Source: Symbiodinium sp. CCMP2592
Lineage: Eukaryota > Sar > Dinophyceae > Suessiales > Symbiodiniaceae
Direction: 5' to 3'
Assembly: GCA_905221615.1 (NCBI GenBank)
Contig: CAJNDT010005323.1
Coordinates: 507,183-571,182, forward strand
DNA: 64,000 bases
The position numbers and the translations under genes were made by a program. Numbering within the stretch: position 1 is the first letter of the stretch; the number at the start of each line of letters is the position of its first letter. Positions 20,501 to 32,559 of the stretch are shown here, one piece after another. The notes beneath the pieces were generated by a model. The model saw only the letters and a program-made list of their open reading frames with translations, had not been told where the DNA came from and did not search any database.

Positions 20501-23500
20501 CTCATGATGCGGTCTTGCGGTGGCATTCAATGGCTGTCTAGGTGGAGCCTACCCCAGCTGATGCTCATGATGCCGCTCTTGCGGTGGCATTCAATGGCTG
20601 CCTTGGTGGAGTCTACCTCAGCTGATGCTCGTGATGCTGGTCTTGCGGCAGCCTTCAATGGCCGCCTGCCTGGGTGGGGCCAACCCCAGCTGATGCTCAT
20701 GATGCCGGTCTTGCGGTAGCCTTCAATGGCCGCCTGCCATGGTGGAGCCTACCCCAGCTGATGCTCATGATGCGGGACTTGCGGTGGCATTCAATGGCTG
20801 CCTTGGTGGAGCCTACCCCAGCTGATGCTCATGATGCCGGTCTTGCGGTAGCCTTCAATGGCTGCCTTCGTGGAGCCTACCCCAGCTGATGCTCATGATG
20901 CGGTCTTGCGGTGGCATTCAACGGCTGTCTAGGTGGAGCCTACCCCAGCTGATGCTCATGATGCAGGTCTTGCGGTGGCATTCAATGGCTGCCACGGTGG
21001 AGCCTTCCCCAGCTGATGCTCATGATGCGGATCTTGCCGTGGCATTCAATGGCTGCCTTGGTGGAGCCTACCCCAGCTGATGCTCATGATGCCGATCTTG
21101 CGGTAGCCTTCAATGGCTGCCTTGGTGGAGCCTACCCCTGCTGATGCGTGGCATTCAATGGCTGTCTAGGTGGAGCCTGCCCCAGCTGATGCTCATACTG
21201 CCGGTCTTGCGGTAGCCTTCAATGGCTGCCTTGGTGTAGCCTACACAAGCTGATGCTCATGATGGCATTCAATGGCTAGGTGGAGCCTACCCCAGCTGAT
21301 GCCGGTCTTGCGGTGGCATTCAATGGCTGCCATGGTGGAGCCTTCAATGGCTGCCTTGGTGGAGCCTACCCCAGCTGATGCTCATGATGCCGGTCTTGCG
21401 GTAGCCTTCAATGGCTGCCTTGGTGGAGCCTACCCCAGCTGATGCTCATGATGCGGTCTTGCGGTGGCATTCAACGGCTGTCTAGGTGGAGCCTACCCCT
21501 GCTGATGCTCATGATGCAGGTCTTGCGGTGGCATTCAATGGCTACCCCAGCTGATGCTCATGATGCCGGTCTTGCGGTAGCCTTCAATGGCCGCCTGCCA
21601 TGGTGCAGCCTACACCAGCTGATGCTCATGATGCGGGACTTGCGGTGGGATTCCATGGCTGCCTTGGTGGAGCCTACCCCAGCTGGTGCTCATGATGCGG
21701 TCTTGCGGTGGCATTCAATGGCTGTCTAGGTGGAGCCTACCCCAGCTGATGCTCATGATGCCGGTCTTGCGGTGGGATTCAACGGCTGTCTAGGTGGAGC
21801 CTACCCCAGCTGATGCTCATGATGCCGGTCTTGCGGTAGCCTTCAATGGCTGCCTTGGTGTAGCCTACCCCAGCTGATGCTCATGATGCGGGACTTGCGG
21901 TGGCATTCAATGGCTGCCTTGGTGGAGCCTACCCCAGCTGATGCTCATGATGCCGATCTTGCGGTAGCCTTCAATGGCTGCCACGGTGGAGCCTACCCCA
22001 GCTGATGCTCATGATGCGGGTCTTGCCGTGGCATTCAATGGCTGCCTTCGTGGAGCCTACCCCAGCTGATGCTCATGATGCCGGTCTTGCGGTAGCCTTC
22101 AATGGCTGTCTTGGTGGAGCCTACCCAAGCTGATGCTCATGATGCGGTCTTGCGGTGCCATTCAATGGCTGTCTAGGTGGAGCCTACCCCAGCTGATGCT
22201 CATGATGCCGCTCTTGCGGTGGCATTCAATGGCTGCCTTGGTGGAGTCTACCTCAGCTGATGCTCGTGATGGTGGTCTTGCGGCAGCCTTCAATGGCCGC
22301 CTGCCTGGGTGGGGCCAACCCCAGCTGATGCTCATGATGCCGGTCTTGCGGTAGCCTTCAATGGCCGCCTGCCATGGTGGAGCCTACCCCAGCTGATGCT
22401 CATGATGCGGGACTTGCGGTGGCATTCAATGGCTGCCTTGGTGGAGCCTACCCCAGCTGATGCTCATGATGCCGGTCTTGCGGTAGCCTTCAATGGCTGC
22501 CTTCGTGGAGCCTACCCCAGCTGATGCTCATGATGCGGTCTTGCGGTGGCATTCAACGGCTGTCTAGGTGGAGCCTACCCCAGCTGATGCTCATGATGCA
22601 GGTCTTGCGGTGGCATTCAATGGCTGCCACGGTGGAGCCTTCCCCAGCTGATGCTCATGATGCGGATCTTGCCGTGGCATTCAATGGCTGCCTTGGTGGA
22701 GCCTACCCCAGCTGATGCTCATGATGCCGATCTTGCGGTAGCCTTCAATGGCTGCCTTGGTGGAGCCTACCCCTGCTGATGCGTGGCATTCAATGGCTGT
22801 CTAGGTGGAGCCTGCCCCAGCTGATGCTCATACTGCCGTCTTGCGGTAGCCTTCAATGGCTGCCTTGGTGTAGCCTACACAAGCTGATGCTCATGATGGC
22901 ATTCAATGGCTAGGTGGAGCCTACCCCAGCTGATGCCGGTCTTGCGGTGGCATTCAATGGCTGCCATGGTGGAGCCTTCAATGGCTGCCTTGGTGGAGCC
23001 TACCCCAGCTGATGCTCATGATGCCGGTCTTGCGGTAGCCTTCAATGGCTGCCTTGGTGGAGCCTACCCCAGCTGATGCTCATGATGCGGTCTTGCGGTG
23101 GCATTCAACGGCTGTCTAGGTGGAGCCTACCCCTGCTGATGCTCATGATGCAGGTCTTGCGGTGGCATTCAATGGCTGCCTTGGTGGAGCCTACCCCAGC
23201 TGATGCTCATGATGCCGGTCTTGCGGTAGCCTTCAATGGCCGCCTGCCATGGTGCAGCCTACCCCAGCTGATGCTCATGATGCGGGTCTTGCGGTGGCAT
23301 TCAATGGCTTGTTTGGTGCAGCCTACACCAGCTGATGCTCATGATGCGGGACTTGCGGTGGGATTCCATGGCTGCCTTGGTGGAGCCTACCCCAGCTGGT
23401 GCTCATGATGCGGTCTTGCGGTGGCATTCAATGGCTGTCTAGGTGGAGCCTACCCCAGCTGATGCTCATGATGCCGGTCTTGCGGTGGGATTCAACGGCT

Positions 23501-26500
23501 GTCTAGGTGGAGCCTACCCCAGCTGATGCTCATGATGCCGGTCTTGCGGTAGCCTTCAATGGCTGCCTTGGTGTAGCCTACCCCTGCTGATGCTCATGAT
23601 GCGGGACTTGCGGTGGCATTCAATGGCTGCCTTGGTGGAGCCTACCCCAGCTGATGCTCATGATGCCGATCTTGCGGTAGCCTTCAATGGCTGCCACGGT
23701 GGAGCCTTCCCCAGCTGATGCTCATGATGCGGGTCTTGCCGTGGCATTCAATGGCTGCCTTCGTGGAGCCTACCCCAGCTGATGCTTGTGATGCCGGTCT
23801 TGTGCATTCAATGGCTGCCATGGTGGAGCCTACCCCAGCTGATGCTCATGATGCGGGTCTTGCGGTGGCATTCAATGGCTGTCTAGGTGGAGCCTACCCC
23901 AGCTGATGCTCATGATGCGGGTCTTGCGGTGGCATTCAATGGCTGCCTTGGTGGAGCCTACCCCAGCTGATGCGGTGGCATTCAATGGCTGCCTTGGTGG
24001 AGCCTACCCCAGCTGATGCTCATGATGCAGGTCTTGCGGTGGCATTCAATGGATGCCTTGGTGGAGCCTACCCCAGCTGATGCTCATGATGCCGATCTTG
24101 CGGTGGCCTTCAATGGCTGCCTTGGTGGAGCCTGCCCCAGCTGATGCTCATGATGCGGGTCTTGCGGTGCCATTCAATGGCTGTCTAGGAGCCTACCCCA
24201 GCTGATGCTCATGATGCGGGTCTTGCGGTGGCATTCAATGGCTGTCTAGGTGGAGCCTACCCCAGCTGATGCTCATGATGCCGATCTTGCGGTGGCATTC
24301 AGGTGGCATTCAATGGATGCCTTGGTGGAGCCTACCCCAGCTGATGCTCATGATGCCGGTCTTGCGGTGGCATTCAATGGCTGCCTTGGTGGAGCCTACC
24401 CAAGCTGATGCTCATGATGCGGTCTTGCGGTGGCATTCAATGGCTGCAATGGTGGAGCCTACCCCAGCTGATGCTCATGATGCCGCTCTTGCGGTGGCAT
24501 TCAATGGCTGCAATGGTGGAGCCTACCCCAGCTGATGCTCATGATGCGGGTCTTGCAGCCTACCCCAGCTGATGCTCATGATGCGGTCTTGCGGTGGCAT
24601 TCAATGGCTGTCTAGGTGGAGCCTACCCCAGCTGATGCTCATGATGCCGGTCTTGCGGTGGGATTCAATGGCTGCCATGGTGGAGCCTACCCCAGCTGAT
24701 GCTCATGATGCCGGTCTTGCGGTAGCCTTCAATGGCTGCCTTGGTGTAGCCTACCCCAGCTGATGCTCATGATGCGGGACTTGCGGTGGCATTCAATGGC
24801 TGCCTTGGTGGAGCCTACCCCAGCTGATGCTCATGATGCCGATCTTGCGGTAGCCTTCAATGGCTGCCTTCGTGGAGCCTACCCCAGCTGATGCTCATGA
24901 TGCGGTCTTGCGGTGGCATTCAATGGCTGTCTAGGTGGAGCCTACCCCAGCTGATGCTCATGATGCAGGTCTTGCGGTGGCATTCAATGGCTGCCATGGT
25001 GGAGCCTACCCCAGCTGATGCTCATGATGCCGGTCTTGCGGTGGCATTCAAAGGCTGGCTGCCTTGGTGCAGCTTACCCCAGCGGATGCTCATGATGCCG
25101 GTCTTGCGGTGGCATTCAATGGCTGCCATGGTGGAGCCTACCGCAGCTGATGCCTGTCTTGCGGGGGCATTCAAAGGCTGGCTGCCTTGGTGGAGCTTAC
25201 CCCAGCTGATGCTCATGATGCCGGTCTTGCGGTAGCCTTCAATGGCCGCCTGCCATGGTGGAGCCTACCCCAGCTGATGCTCATGATGCGGGTCTTGCGG
25301 TGCCATTCAATGGCTGTCTAGGTGGAGCCTACCCCAGCTGATGCTCATGATGCGGGACTTGCGGTGGGATTCCATGGCTGCCTTGGTGGAGCCTACCCCA
25401 GCTGATGCTCATGATGCTGGTCTTGCGGTGGCAAATGCTCATGATGCCGGTCCTGCAGTGGCATTCAATTGCTGCGCTGATGCTCATGATGCCCGTCTGG
25501 CGGTGGCATTAAATGGCTGCCATGGTGGAGCCTACCCCAGCTGATGCTCATGATGCGGGTCTTGCGGTGGTATTCAATGGCTGCCTTGGTGGAGCCTACC
25601 CCAGCCATGATGCGGGTCTTGCGGTGGCCTTCAATGGCTGCCTTGGTGGAGCCTACCCCAGCTGATGCTCATGATGCGGTCTTGCGGTGGCATTCAATGG
25701 CTGTCTAGGTGGAGCCTACCCCAGCTGATGCTCGTGATGCCGGTCTTGTGGTGGCATTCAATGGCTGCCATGGTGGAGCCTACCCCAGCTGATGCTCATG
25801 ATGCGGGTCTTGCGGTGGCATTCAATGGCTGTCTAGGTGGAGCCTACCCCAGCTGATGCTCATGATGCGGGTCTTGCGGTGGCATTCAATGGCTGCCTTG
25901 GTGGAGCCTACCCCAGCTGATGCTCATGATGCGGGTCTTGCGGTGGCATTCAATGGCTGCCTTGGTGGAGCCTACCCCAGCTGATGCTCATGATGCGGGT
26001 CTTGCGGTGGCATTCAATGGATGCCTTGGTGGAGCCTACCCCAGCTGATGCTCATGATGCCGATATTGCGGTGGCCTTCAATGGCTGCCTTGGTGGAGCC
26101 TGCTGATGCTCATGATGCGGGTCTTGCGGTGCCATTCAATGGCTGTCTAGGTGGAGCCTACCCCAGCTGATGCTCATGATGCCGATCTTGCGGTGGCATT
26201 CAATGGCTGTCTAGGTGGTGGAGCCTACCCCAGCTGATGCTCATGATGCGGGTCTTGCGGTGGCATTCAATGGCTGTCTAGGTGGAGCCTACCCCAGCTG
26301 ATGCTCATGATGCCGGTCTTGCGGTAGCCTTCAATGGCTGTCTTGGTGGAGCCTACCCAAGCTGATGCTCATGATGCGGTCTTGCGGTGGCATTCAATGG
26401 CTGTCTAGGTGGAGCCTACCCCAGCTGATGCTCATGATGCCGCTCTTGCGGTGGCATTCAATGGCTGCAATGGTGGAGCCTACCCCAGCTGATGCTCATG

Positions 26501-26925
26501 ATGCGGGTCTTGCAGCCTACCCCAGCTGATGCTCATGATGCGGTCTTGCGGTGGCATTCAATGGCTGTCTAGGTGATCCTACCCCAGCTGATGCTCATGA
26601 TGCGGGTCTTGCGGTGGCATTCAATGGCTGCCATGGTGGAGCCTACCCCAGCTGATGCTCATGATGCCGGTCTTGCGGTGGCATTCAATGGCTAGCTGCC
26701 TTGGTGGAGCCTACCCCAGCTGGTGCTCATGTTGCCGGCTCTGCAGTGGCTGCCTTGGTGGAGCCTACCCCCATCTGATGCTCAGGAATCCGGCCCTGGG
26801 CTGGCATTTGGCGGTTGCCTTGGTGGATGATTCCGGTGTCTTGTTTGATTGATTTGCGGTATTTGTGGAGCTGCTCCAGCTGACGCTCATGATGCAGGCC
26901 CTGCGGCCTCTTACGGTTGTTGCCT
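17571..26925 (+). repeat. 9.3-kb satellite of a ~64-bp unit
   Basis: About 140 direct copies of a unit around AGCTGATGCTCATGATGC, GGTCTTGCGGTGGCATTCAA and TGGCTGCCTTGGTGGAGCC. Common variants are GGTAGCCTTCAATGGC, GGCCGCCTGCCATGG, TGTCTAGGTGG and a one-base shorter form. Each unit has a CAGCTG (PvuII) site. Because 64 is not a multiple of 3, successive units read in different frames: LMLMMPVLRWHSMA, then ADAHDAGLAVAFNG, then a frame with stops. The many 60-120-codon frames are therefore artefacts. Units at both edges (17571-17650, 26700-26925) are the most diverged. The satellite lies between extracellular-type exons at 17.3 and 27.4 kb and may sit in an intron. Confidence 0.95.
20460..23730 (+). 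repeat. Higher-order repeat inside the satellite (period ~1635 bp)
   Basis: A marker string of variants (a GGTGGGGCC unit at about 20670, a short CTGCTGATGCGTGGC unit at about 21140, a GCTCATACTGCC unit at about 21190) recurs in the same order 1635 bp later, at about 22305, 22770 and 22825. A third, earlier partial copy lies about 2080 bp upstream of the first (GGTGGGGCC unit at about 18590). Multi-unit blocks have therefore been duplicated as wholes. Confidence 0.8.
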
Positions 26926-27435
26926 GGCTGTGAAGTTTTTCGATGCTCCTCTGATGCTTGCCTTTGATGCTTGCCTTTGAGCTGCCTTGGTCTAAGCCGT
27001 CAAGTGACTGAAGCCCAAAAGCCGTGCAGGACGACTATTGCGGCTGCTGCAGCGTTTGAGGGTAGGAACCTTCCGGCCATGCCTTTGCCGGTGATTCGGC
27101 TGGGAGCAGAGACGGGTGCGCTTCAAGGTCAATGGCTAGAGTTTGCAAGCTTCCAAACTTGGAGGACGCAGGTTTTCTGGGTTTGGGGCGGGCCTACACC
27201 CTTGCCCTGACTGATGAAACAAGGATCTCGCCGTGACCACGACGACCGCTCAGACCAACGTCCTGACGACGGTCTATCTCCTGGTGCGGCATTACAGAAC
27301 CGCACGAGGGTTTGCTTTTCGAAGAGTGGCCTCTGTTTGACTATGCTTTTCAGCAGGGTGTCATCGTGAACCCAGTCGTCAATCTTAATTTCGGTGATCT
27401 CGCTACAAGACGGATTGCGAGATTGCAGACAGACG
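26926..27435. other. No assignable exon
   Basis: Open frames on both strands (a 147-codon - strand frame over 27129-27572 overlaps the + strand exon below). The - strand reading has some natural composition but no family signature. Confidence 0.3.
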
Positions 27436-27600
27436 GACGGATATGTAGTAGGTGAGAAGAGCAGCCAGGTCGCCGTGCCGGTGAAAATCACCCTGCCCAT
27501 GTCCTTCGAGATCCAGCCACCACAGGCGCGATCAGTACATTCTACGTTCCTAGCGCCGTACCGTGCGGACACGCAGCCTTCGACAGAGCAAGCAAGGCCG
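27436..27600 (+). CDS. Exon, extracellular-type (probable)
   Basis: The frame reads SSQVAVPVKITLPMSFEIQP and then HSTFLAPYRADTQPS. V-x-V-K-I-T-L-P-x-x-F matches the V-R-I-T-L-P-x-G-F start of the 3659 exon. Boundaries are approximate, and the opposite strand is also open here. Confidence 0.4.
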
Positions 27601-29204
27601 TAGTTGAGGCGTTCAGAGCTTAAATCCTCAAAGCCCGAGAGTCTAAAACACCTGTGTGGGGCTCGCTCTCAGGGCTTCCGTTTCGACACGGCCCCGTCGC
27701 CCTTGCATCCAGCCCTTCTGGATTCTTCCCTCAGTGACCTGGAGAGGTTTGGTGCTGCTGAATATAGGAGCGTGAGAATGAGCCCGCAGCCTAGTTTAGC
27801 CCGTTAGGCTCCACATTACTGTTATTACTGTTGCCTCAGAGTCTCAAGGTTTTTTCTGGGAGGCACGGAGCAATCGGGATTCTGTGGGGGCACCCGCTCC
27901 CCCTGCGGCACAGGTGACTGTTGGTTATGTTGTTAGGCTTTGTAGGGTCGATGTGCGGGGGCTTGGGCGTTTTTGGGTTTGGGGCTGCTCCTTCTTTTTT
28001 TGGGTTTTGGGGAGTTGAATACTGTAAAAAGTCAGAGCCAATCTTCCCGAACTCTACCACGAAGCCTTCCCAGCCCCAAACGCAAACACTCCGAAGAAAG
28101 CCTTGGAAGCCCATGCAAAACTCCTTATGGAAGCCCTTTCAAAATCATGATCGAAGTCTGATACCCTTGCATAGCATCATAAAGCCTGTTGCAACCATCT
28201 GTAAGCAGAGAGTGTGAGCCCAGGCAATCCTTTCCGCTCGGAGAGGACTTGGGAGCCCGGCCGTCAGCGCGACGTCCAAGACCCGGCCCGGGTGCCCTGC
28301 CCGTTCTTCGAGCTGATGATCCCTGGCCGTTGAGAGTCGGATTTACGGGCTTTGTGGCCTTGGAGGGTTTCGAGGAAGACGGAAGGGGAGTTCATATGAG
28401 GGGCGCTCCACCCAAGTGCAAACCCACCAGAGCCAATCGGACCAATTTGTTTGACGGCCCCTCGATTAGAAGCGAACCTGGGAACAAGGATCGAGGACCC
28501 CCCTTATCGGGACATCTCCACCGACAGCGGCCGACGAAGCCTCTGCTCATCCTTGGAGGACACAGGGTCTCCGCTTGGGCCTTGGGGCTTAGGCTTCGGG
28601 GCCTGTACTACTTTGGGGGTTCCTTTTGATGAGTACAATAGTGTAATGTGGCCTATATTCGGGTTCAGCTCTGAGGTTTTTGTGGCCATGACTAGGACAC
28701 CCCGTAACATGGAACTCCCCCGGAGAACGCCCTGCGGCCCTCGCGTGAAATCGAAATCTCTCGAAGAGGAAGCATCATGGGGGAGGGGACCAAGCCCTCA
28801 GAATCTAAACCCAGAGCCCTGGAGGGTGATCTCAGTGCTTCGGTCTTCGCAGCCTGTGCGGCGGACCGCTACGTGTCGCTGCCCCGAACCCAGGTCGCGT
28901 GCTTCGTAGTGCAAGGCAGGGGGCAGGGCTTTGATTCCAAGATGCTCACGTCTTTCCAGCTTTTTGCCCGTGAGGCTTTGGAGGTTTGAGTTCCTGAGGG
29001 GCTTGAAGACCTTCGGCAGCTTGCTGGGTCCGAGTTCAGGAGTCCCAGTTGAGGATCACCCAAGTGGAGCCGGAGCACCAAGAAAAGAGAGGGTCTGGGG
29101 CGTCTGGGGCCTGGGGCCCCGATTCTAGATTATAGAGTGACTATAGTGGCCTATGGTCCTTCGTGAGCACTTTCTTTGGAGTTTGTTTGCTGGTTGCTTT
29201 CCAG
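27601..29204. other. Mostly intronic; weak exon fragments
   Basis: Possible short exons read PARVPCPFFELMIPG (about 28290-28335) and AADRYVSLPRTQVACFVVQG (about 28860-28920). Neither is secure. The rest is degenerate heptamer-rich sequence (for example 27960-28080). Confidence 0.3.
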
Positions 29205-29420
29205 TGGCGGTGAGTGTCGCGCTAAGGCAGACTCTCTTTGAAAAGACATCCAGCAATTTGGGAGGCAAAGTGGTGATGGACGTGGAGGCTCTCGCCAGCC
29301 ACTGCCAGAGCTGCGGCGAGAGAGCGGTGCTTGAGGCTGGGCAGTATCAGCTGGCGCTCAGGGGCTTCAACCCGCCGGTCGTCCCGATGCTGGGTCGCAA
29401 GCGAAAAGCAGGGGGATGTA
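29205..29420 (+). CDS. Exon, extracellular-type repeat protein
   Basis: After TTTCCAG the frame reads VSVALRQTLFEKTSSNLGGK, VVMDVEALASHCQSCGERAV and QYQLALRGFNPPVVP. It holds both halves of the repeat in order: strand / V-x-M-D-V-x-A...C, then Y-x-L-x-L-x-x-x-NP-x-x-P. This is a good internal control for the repeat model. The 3' end is approximate. Confidence 0.55.
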
Positions 29421-29421
29421 G

Positions 29422-30003
29422 ATGCAAAGTCGCACAACCCCAGAGGAATTTGAGCCGATAGAAACGGACGAGACACGGGTAGCTGTCGAAATCCATCTGA
29501 GTTCGTTTGCAAGATCCCGTCTGTGCATCGCACAAAAATCCGCCCAGAAGGCTGCAAGATGGGGGACTTCGATCCAGGCAGCACCTGGAAGCGACCCTGA
29601 CGTCCCAAGACCCCAACCCTCGAAGCGCGCAATCGTCAGCCGAGATGATCTCAGGATGGTCCACGAGGAGGAACTGCCGAAGCATTCTTGGAGAGTGACC
29701 CTTCTCCGGAGGGGCGCAAACCGAGTGCCCAACTTGAACGAAACCTTCTCGCCCGTGGCCTTCGGCAGTGTGCCCAACTTTCCACTGGATGACGCCGGGC
29801 TGCTCTGGTCGTGTTGTGGAGCTTTTTTCGTGGTTTTTGAGCGGCTTGAAGGGGAATCTGTCACATCCTCAGCCCAGGAGAGCAGCAGCACCACCGGCCT
29901 TTGGCGAGGAAGGACCTTCCCGCAAGAAGCTGATGGTGTTGCATCGACTGTGGTGTCAGCCGATGATCGATTGAGCCCGAGTAGGTACATCAGTCTGACT
30001 TGA
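29422..30003 (+). CDS. Long open frame, unknown
   Basis: A 193-codon + frame includes EEFEPIETDETRVAVEIHLS and VPNFPLDDAGLLWSCCGAFF. There is no recognised motif. A 217-codon - strand frame overlaps all of it, so coding strand and status are uncertain. The + strand is preferred because the exons on both sides are +. Confidence 0.35.
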   Translation: MQSRTTPEEFEPIETDETRVAVEIHLSSFARSRLCIAQKSAQKAARWGTSIQAAPGSDPDVPRPQPSKRAIVSRDDLRMVHEEELPKHSWRVTLLRRGANRVPNLNETFSPVAFGSVPNFPLDDAGLLWSCCGAFFVVFERLEGESVTSSAQESSSTTGLWRGRTFPQEADGVASTVVSADDRLSPSRYISLT

Positions 30004-30305
30004 GGCGGGCACCGTTGCAAATAAGGCTTGACCTCAAGGCATTTTTTGTTTGCAATAGATGCTTGCTACAATCAGGCATACCTTGAAGGAATATGGGTTG
30101 AGAATCCCCCCTGCGCCAGGTGATCCCTGGATGGTGAGAAGTTCTCGGCCTCATCTTCGAAGTGATGGAGGCTGTTTCTTTGCAGTGGGCGAGGTAGTGA
30201 CAAATCATCTTGGCAGGATGTTGGTGTTCGCATGTTGCATGGCTCCAAGTCAAAGGCCGCACTGCCGTCTTGTATTTAGGATCTCGGTTCTCAGACGCTC
30301 AGAAC

Positions 30306-31166
30306 ATGGCCCGGCTGTTGCTTCTGTCGATGCTGGCGGTCGCCTTGCCGGCTGAAGCGTCTGAGGCACCCGAGACTTGCGCGACAGCGTGGGTCCAATG
30401 CGGCGGCACCGGCTGGTCCGGCCCGACGTGCTGCGACTCCGGCTTCAGCTGTTCTCAGATGAACTCCTGGTACTCGCAGTGCGTGCCGAAGGGGTCCATG
30501 CCAGAGAAGCCCGAACCTGTAGATATGGCCTCGGCCGACGACGAGTGCTATCACATGTTCAGCGAGCTCAGCTTCAACACCCTGGTCCAGTCTTTCCCCA
30601 GCAATCCCGATAGTGAAGCTACGGCCTACGTGGATTGCAAGCTCTGCAGTCGTAGTGGCATGCAGTGTACGGCCAATGTCCTCGGTGGTCGCACTCAGCT
30701 CGTTGCATCACACATTCACCTGGCCTCCGACGGAGATGGTGAGAATGGTGCAGGCCCTCCAGTGATCAACTTCTGCGGGGACAACGGTCCTGGAATGATT
30801 GCTGATGGCAGCCCATACAAGACGCTAGGGTCTCCCAGTAGTACCCTTTTGTCATTTTGATTTTTGGGGTTTGCGAATTAGAATCTGCGTAGTAGGAGCC
30901 ATGGTACCAGGTCTCCTTGCGCGCACTACCAGAACCGTGCTGCTTTGATGTCCATGACGGGCAACTTCGTTGACGGCGCGCAGAATGCTGGTTTCACGTT
31001 GGGCTCCCGGCTGAAAGACATTGCATCCAATCCTTCGAAGTACTACTTCAACTTCCATTCCATCGCCAGCTGGACACACTGGCAGATCGAGGGCAAGGGT
31101 CCAGTGGGAATGTGCCGTGGCGTTATGCAGATGAGTCAGAGGAGGTTGGGCTCCGTGCTGGTGTAG
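30306..31166 (+). CDS. Secreted CBM1 + CHRD-like protein, copy 1 (two exons)
   Basis: Exon 1 is 30306-30829, exon 2 is 30911-31166 (259 codons plus stop), with a GT-AG intron between. The start [19 protein letters not shown] is a signal peptide. Residues about 22-60 form a fungal-type cellulose-binding module: [23 protein letters not shown] and N-S-W-Y-S-Q-C, with the aromatic W/W/Y positions that bind cellulose. A Pro/Glu linker follows. Then comes a domain with [24 protein letters not shown] and, in exon 2, [20 protein letters not shown]. This resembles the CHRD layout (A-H-I-H-x-G...G-P-V; Y-x-N-x-H-T...G-E-I-R-G), though the match is by eye. The protein is likely secreted to the cellulosic covering. 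No catalytic residues are visible. The intron ends are direct repeats (GTCTCC at the donor and again after the acceptor). Confidence 0.8.
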
Positions 31167-32424
31167 TTCGGGCAGTTGCTGGCAGCCGTTTGAATTTCGT
31201 GAATAGTGGGGCGTTCTGTACAGCGAGCCCAGACCCCCTGCGAAGACAGGGCATTCTTGTACAGTCGACTCCCTCGTTCGATGTGATGGTAAAGGTTCAC
31301 TCGACGAGAGGGATCGGAGCACAGTGGTCGAAGAACATGGAGTATCATTTATGGCCGGCCGATGCCAAATCCTGACGTTCCAAACCCTTACACCTTACAC
31401 CCGAGAACCTGAAGCCACTCCTTACTCAGGCCGGCGATTGGCTGGCGAGCACGCGGCGAGACATTTTCGAGTCTTGGTTGTTGATCCGGGTATTTTGGGT
31501 GTTAGGCTCATAGTTACACAGTGGACCCTCAAAACCTACGAAGGGAGGCGAACGAACCCGAGCAGAGCGACTATCTTCGAACCTAAAGGGCCCCACAGCT
31601 CTGAAGTTTTTCAACTTGAGATGATCTGGACCCTTGCCCTCAGCTGTATGTAACCCCGTAAACTTGCGGCTGGAAAGACCATGAAAGACCTCGACAAAAA
31701 ACCCGAAGTGCAACTCAGGAGACGGCTGTGGCTACGGCAGATGGCTACTCTGTCCGGCACTTCATGGAGGCCTGGCTCAAGTTGAAGCGCTGTAGGGGCG
31801 AAGGCTTTATCAAGGGGTTGAAGTTAGGGGGTCAAGGGTTTGGGGTAATGACATGTATACATCCTGTTCTGATTGTGATCACTTCGATCAAGTTTCGTGA
31901 CAACCTTGGCCAGCTCCTTCGAAAGCCAAGCGCCCGAAACCCACTAAACCCTAGTTCAATGCTGAAGACGGACATCACCCTTAAAGCCCTGATCTGCAGG
32001 TGTGCTCCTTCCACCCTTCAGCCAGACGAGCCGGCCACGCTGTCCATGGAGCGACGGATGCTGTCGCCTTTGCAGGCATGGCGGCGTCGAGTTTACGGTT
32101 GTGGTGGAGTTGTGGGATTAGGGTCTGGGGCCTAAACATGTAGGGTTTTGGGCATTCTGTTTGACCATGAGGGTCGTCTTGTTTGAAGATGGGGGAAGGT
32201 CCTGTACTTGCCTAGCGTCATGGATGCCATTATGTGGGAAATGCCTGAAGCACCGTGCACATGCTTACGGCAATTCCTTGTACGACTCTTCTGCATTTTG
32301 AAGAAGACGATGAGGATGAGTTGCTCCGATCGTCATGCTCATTGGGAGGATTCTAATTCTAATGGTCATGAGCAAGGTCGTCCGGTGGTGGCCGCGAAGC
32401 CATCCGGACAAAAATCAAAGCACG
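31167..32424 (+). pseudogene. 3' flank of copy 1 with broken downstream exon
   Basis: At about 32000-32330 lies the counterpart of the 11451-11750 exon of copy 0. It has lost 8 nt near its start and 2 nt before the acidic tail, so CAPSTLQPDEPATLSMERRM and FDEDDED no longer share a frame. A further + frame at 31112-31375 overlaps the end of exon 2 and is probably 3' UTR. Confidence 0.45.
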
Positions 32425-32559
32425 GCTGTTTCTCTACGGTGGGCGAGGTAGTGACTAATCATCTTGGCAGGATGTTGGTGTTCGCATGTTGCATGGCTCC
32501 AAGTCAAAGGCCGCACTGCCGTCTTGCATTTAGGATCTCGGTTCTCAGACACTCAGAAC

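Noticed and set aside
17571-26925. CRISPR array
   Set aside because: There are no unique spacers: the whole unit repeats, and the host looks eukaryotic.
17571-26925. Tandem box C/D snoRNA cluster (unit size, ATGATG and CTGA words)
   Set aside because: The C box would be ATGATGC rather than RTGATGA, no terminal stem forms around it, and the guide region would be identical in every unit.
17571-26925. Repeat-protein gene from MLMM.../ADAHDAG... frames
   Set aside because: Unit length is not a multiple of 3, so frames rotate and stop within about two or three units.
29367-30020. 217-codon - strand frame
   Set aside because: It overlaps a + frame in a + strand neighbourhood and shows no family motif; I kept the + reading at low confidence.
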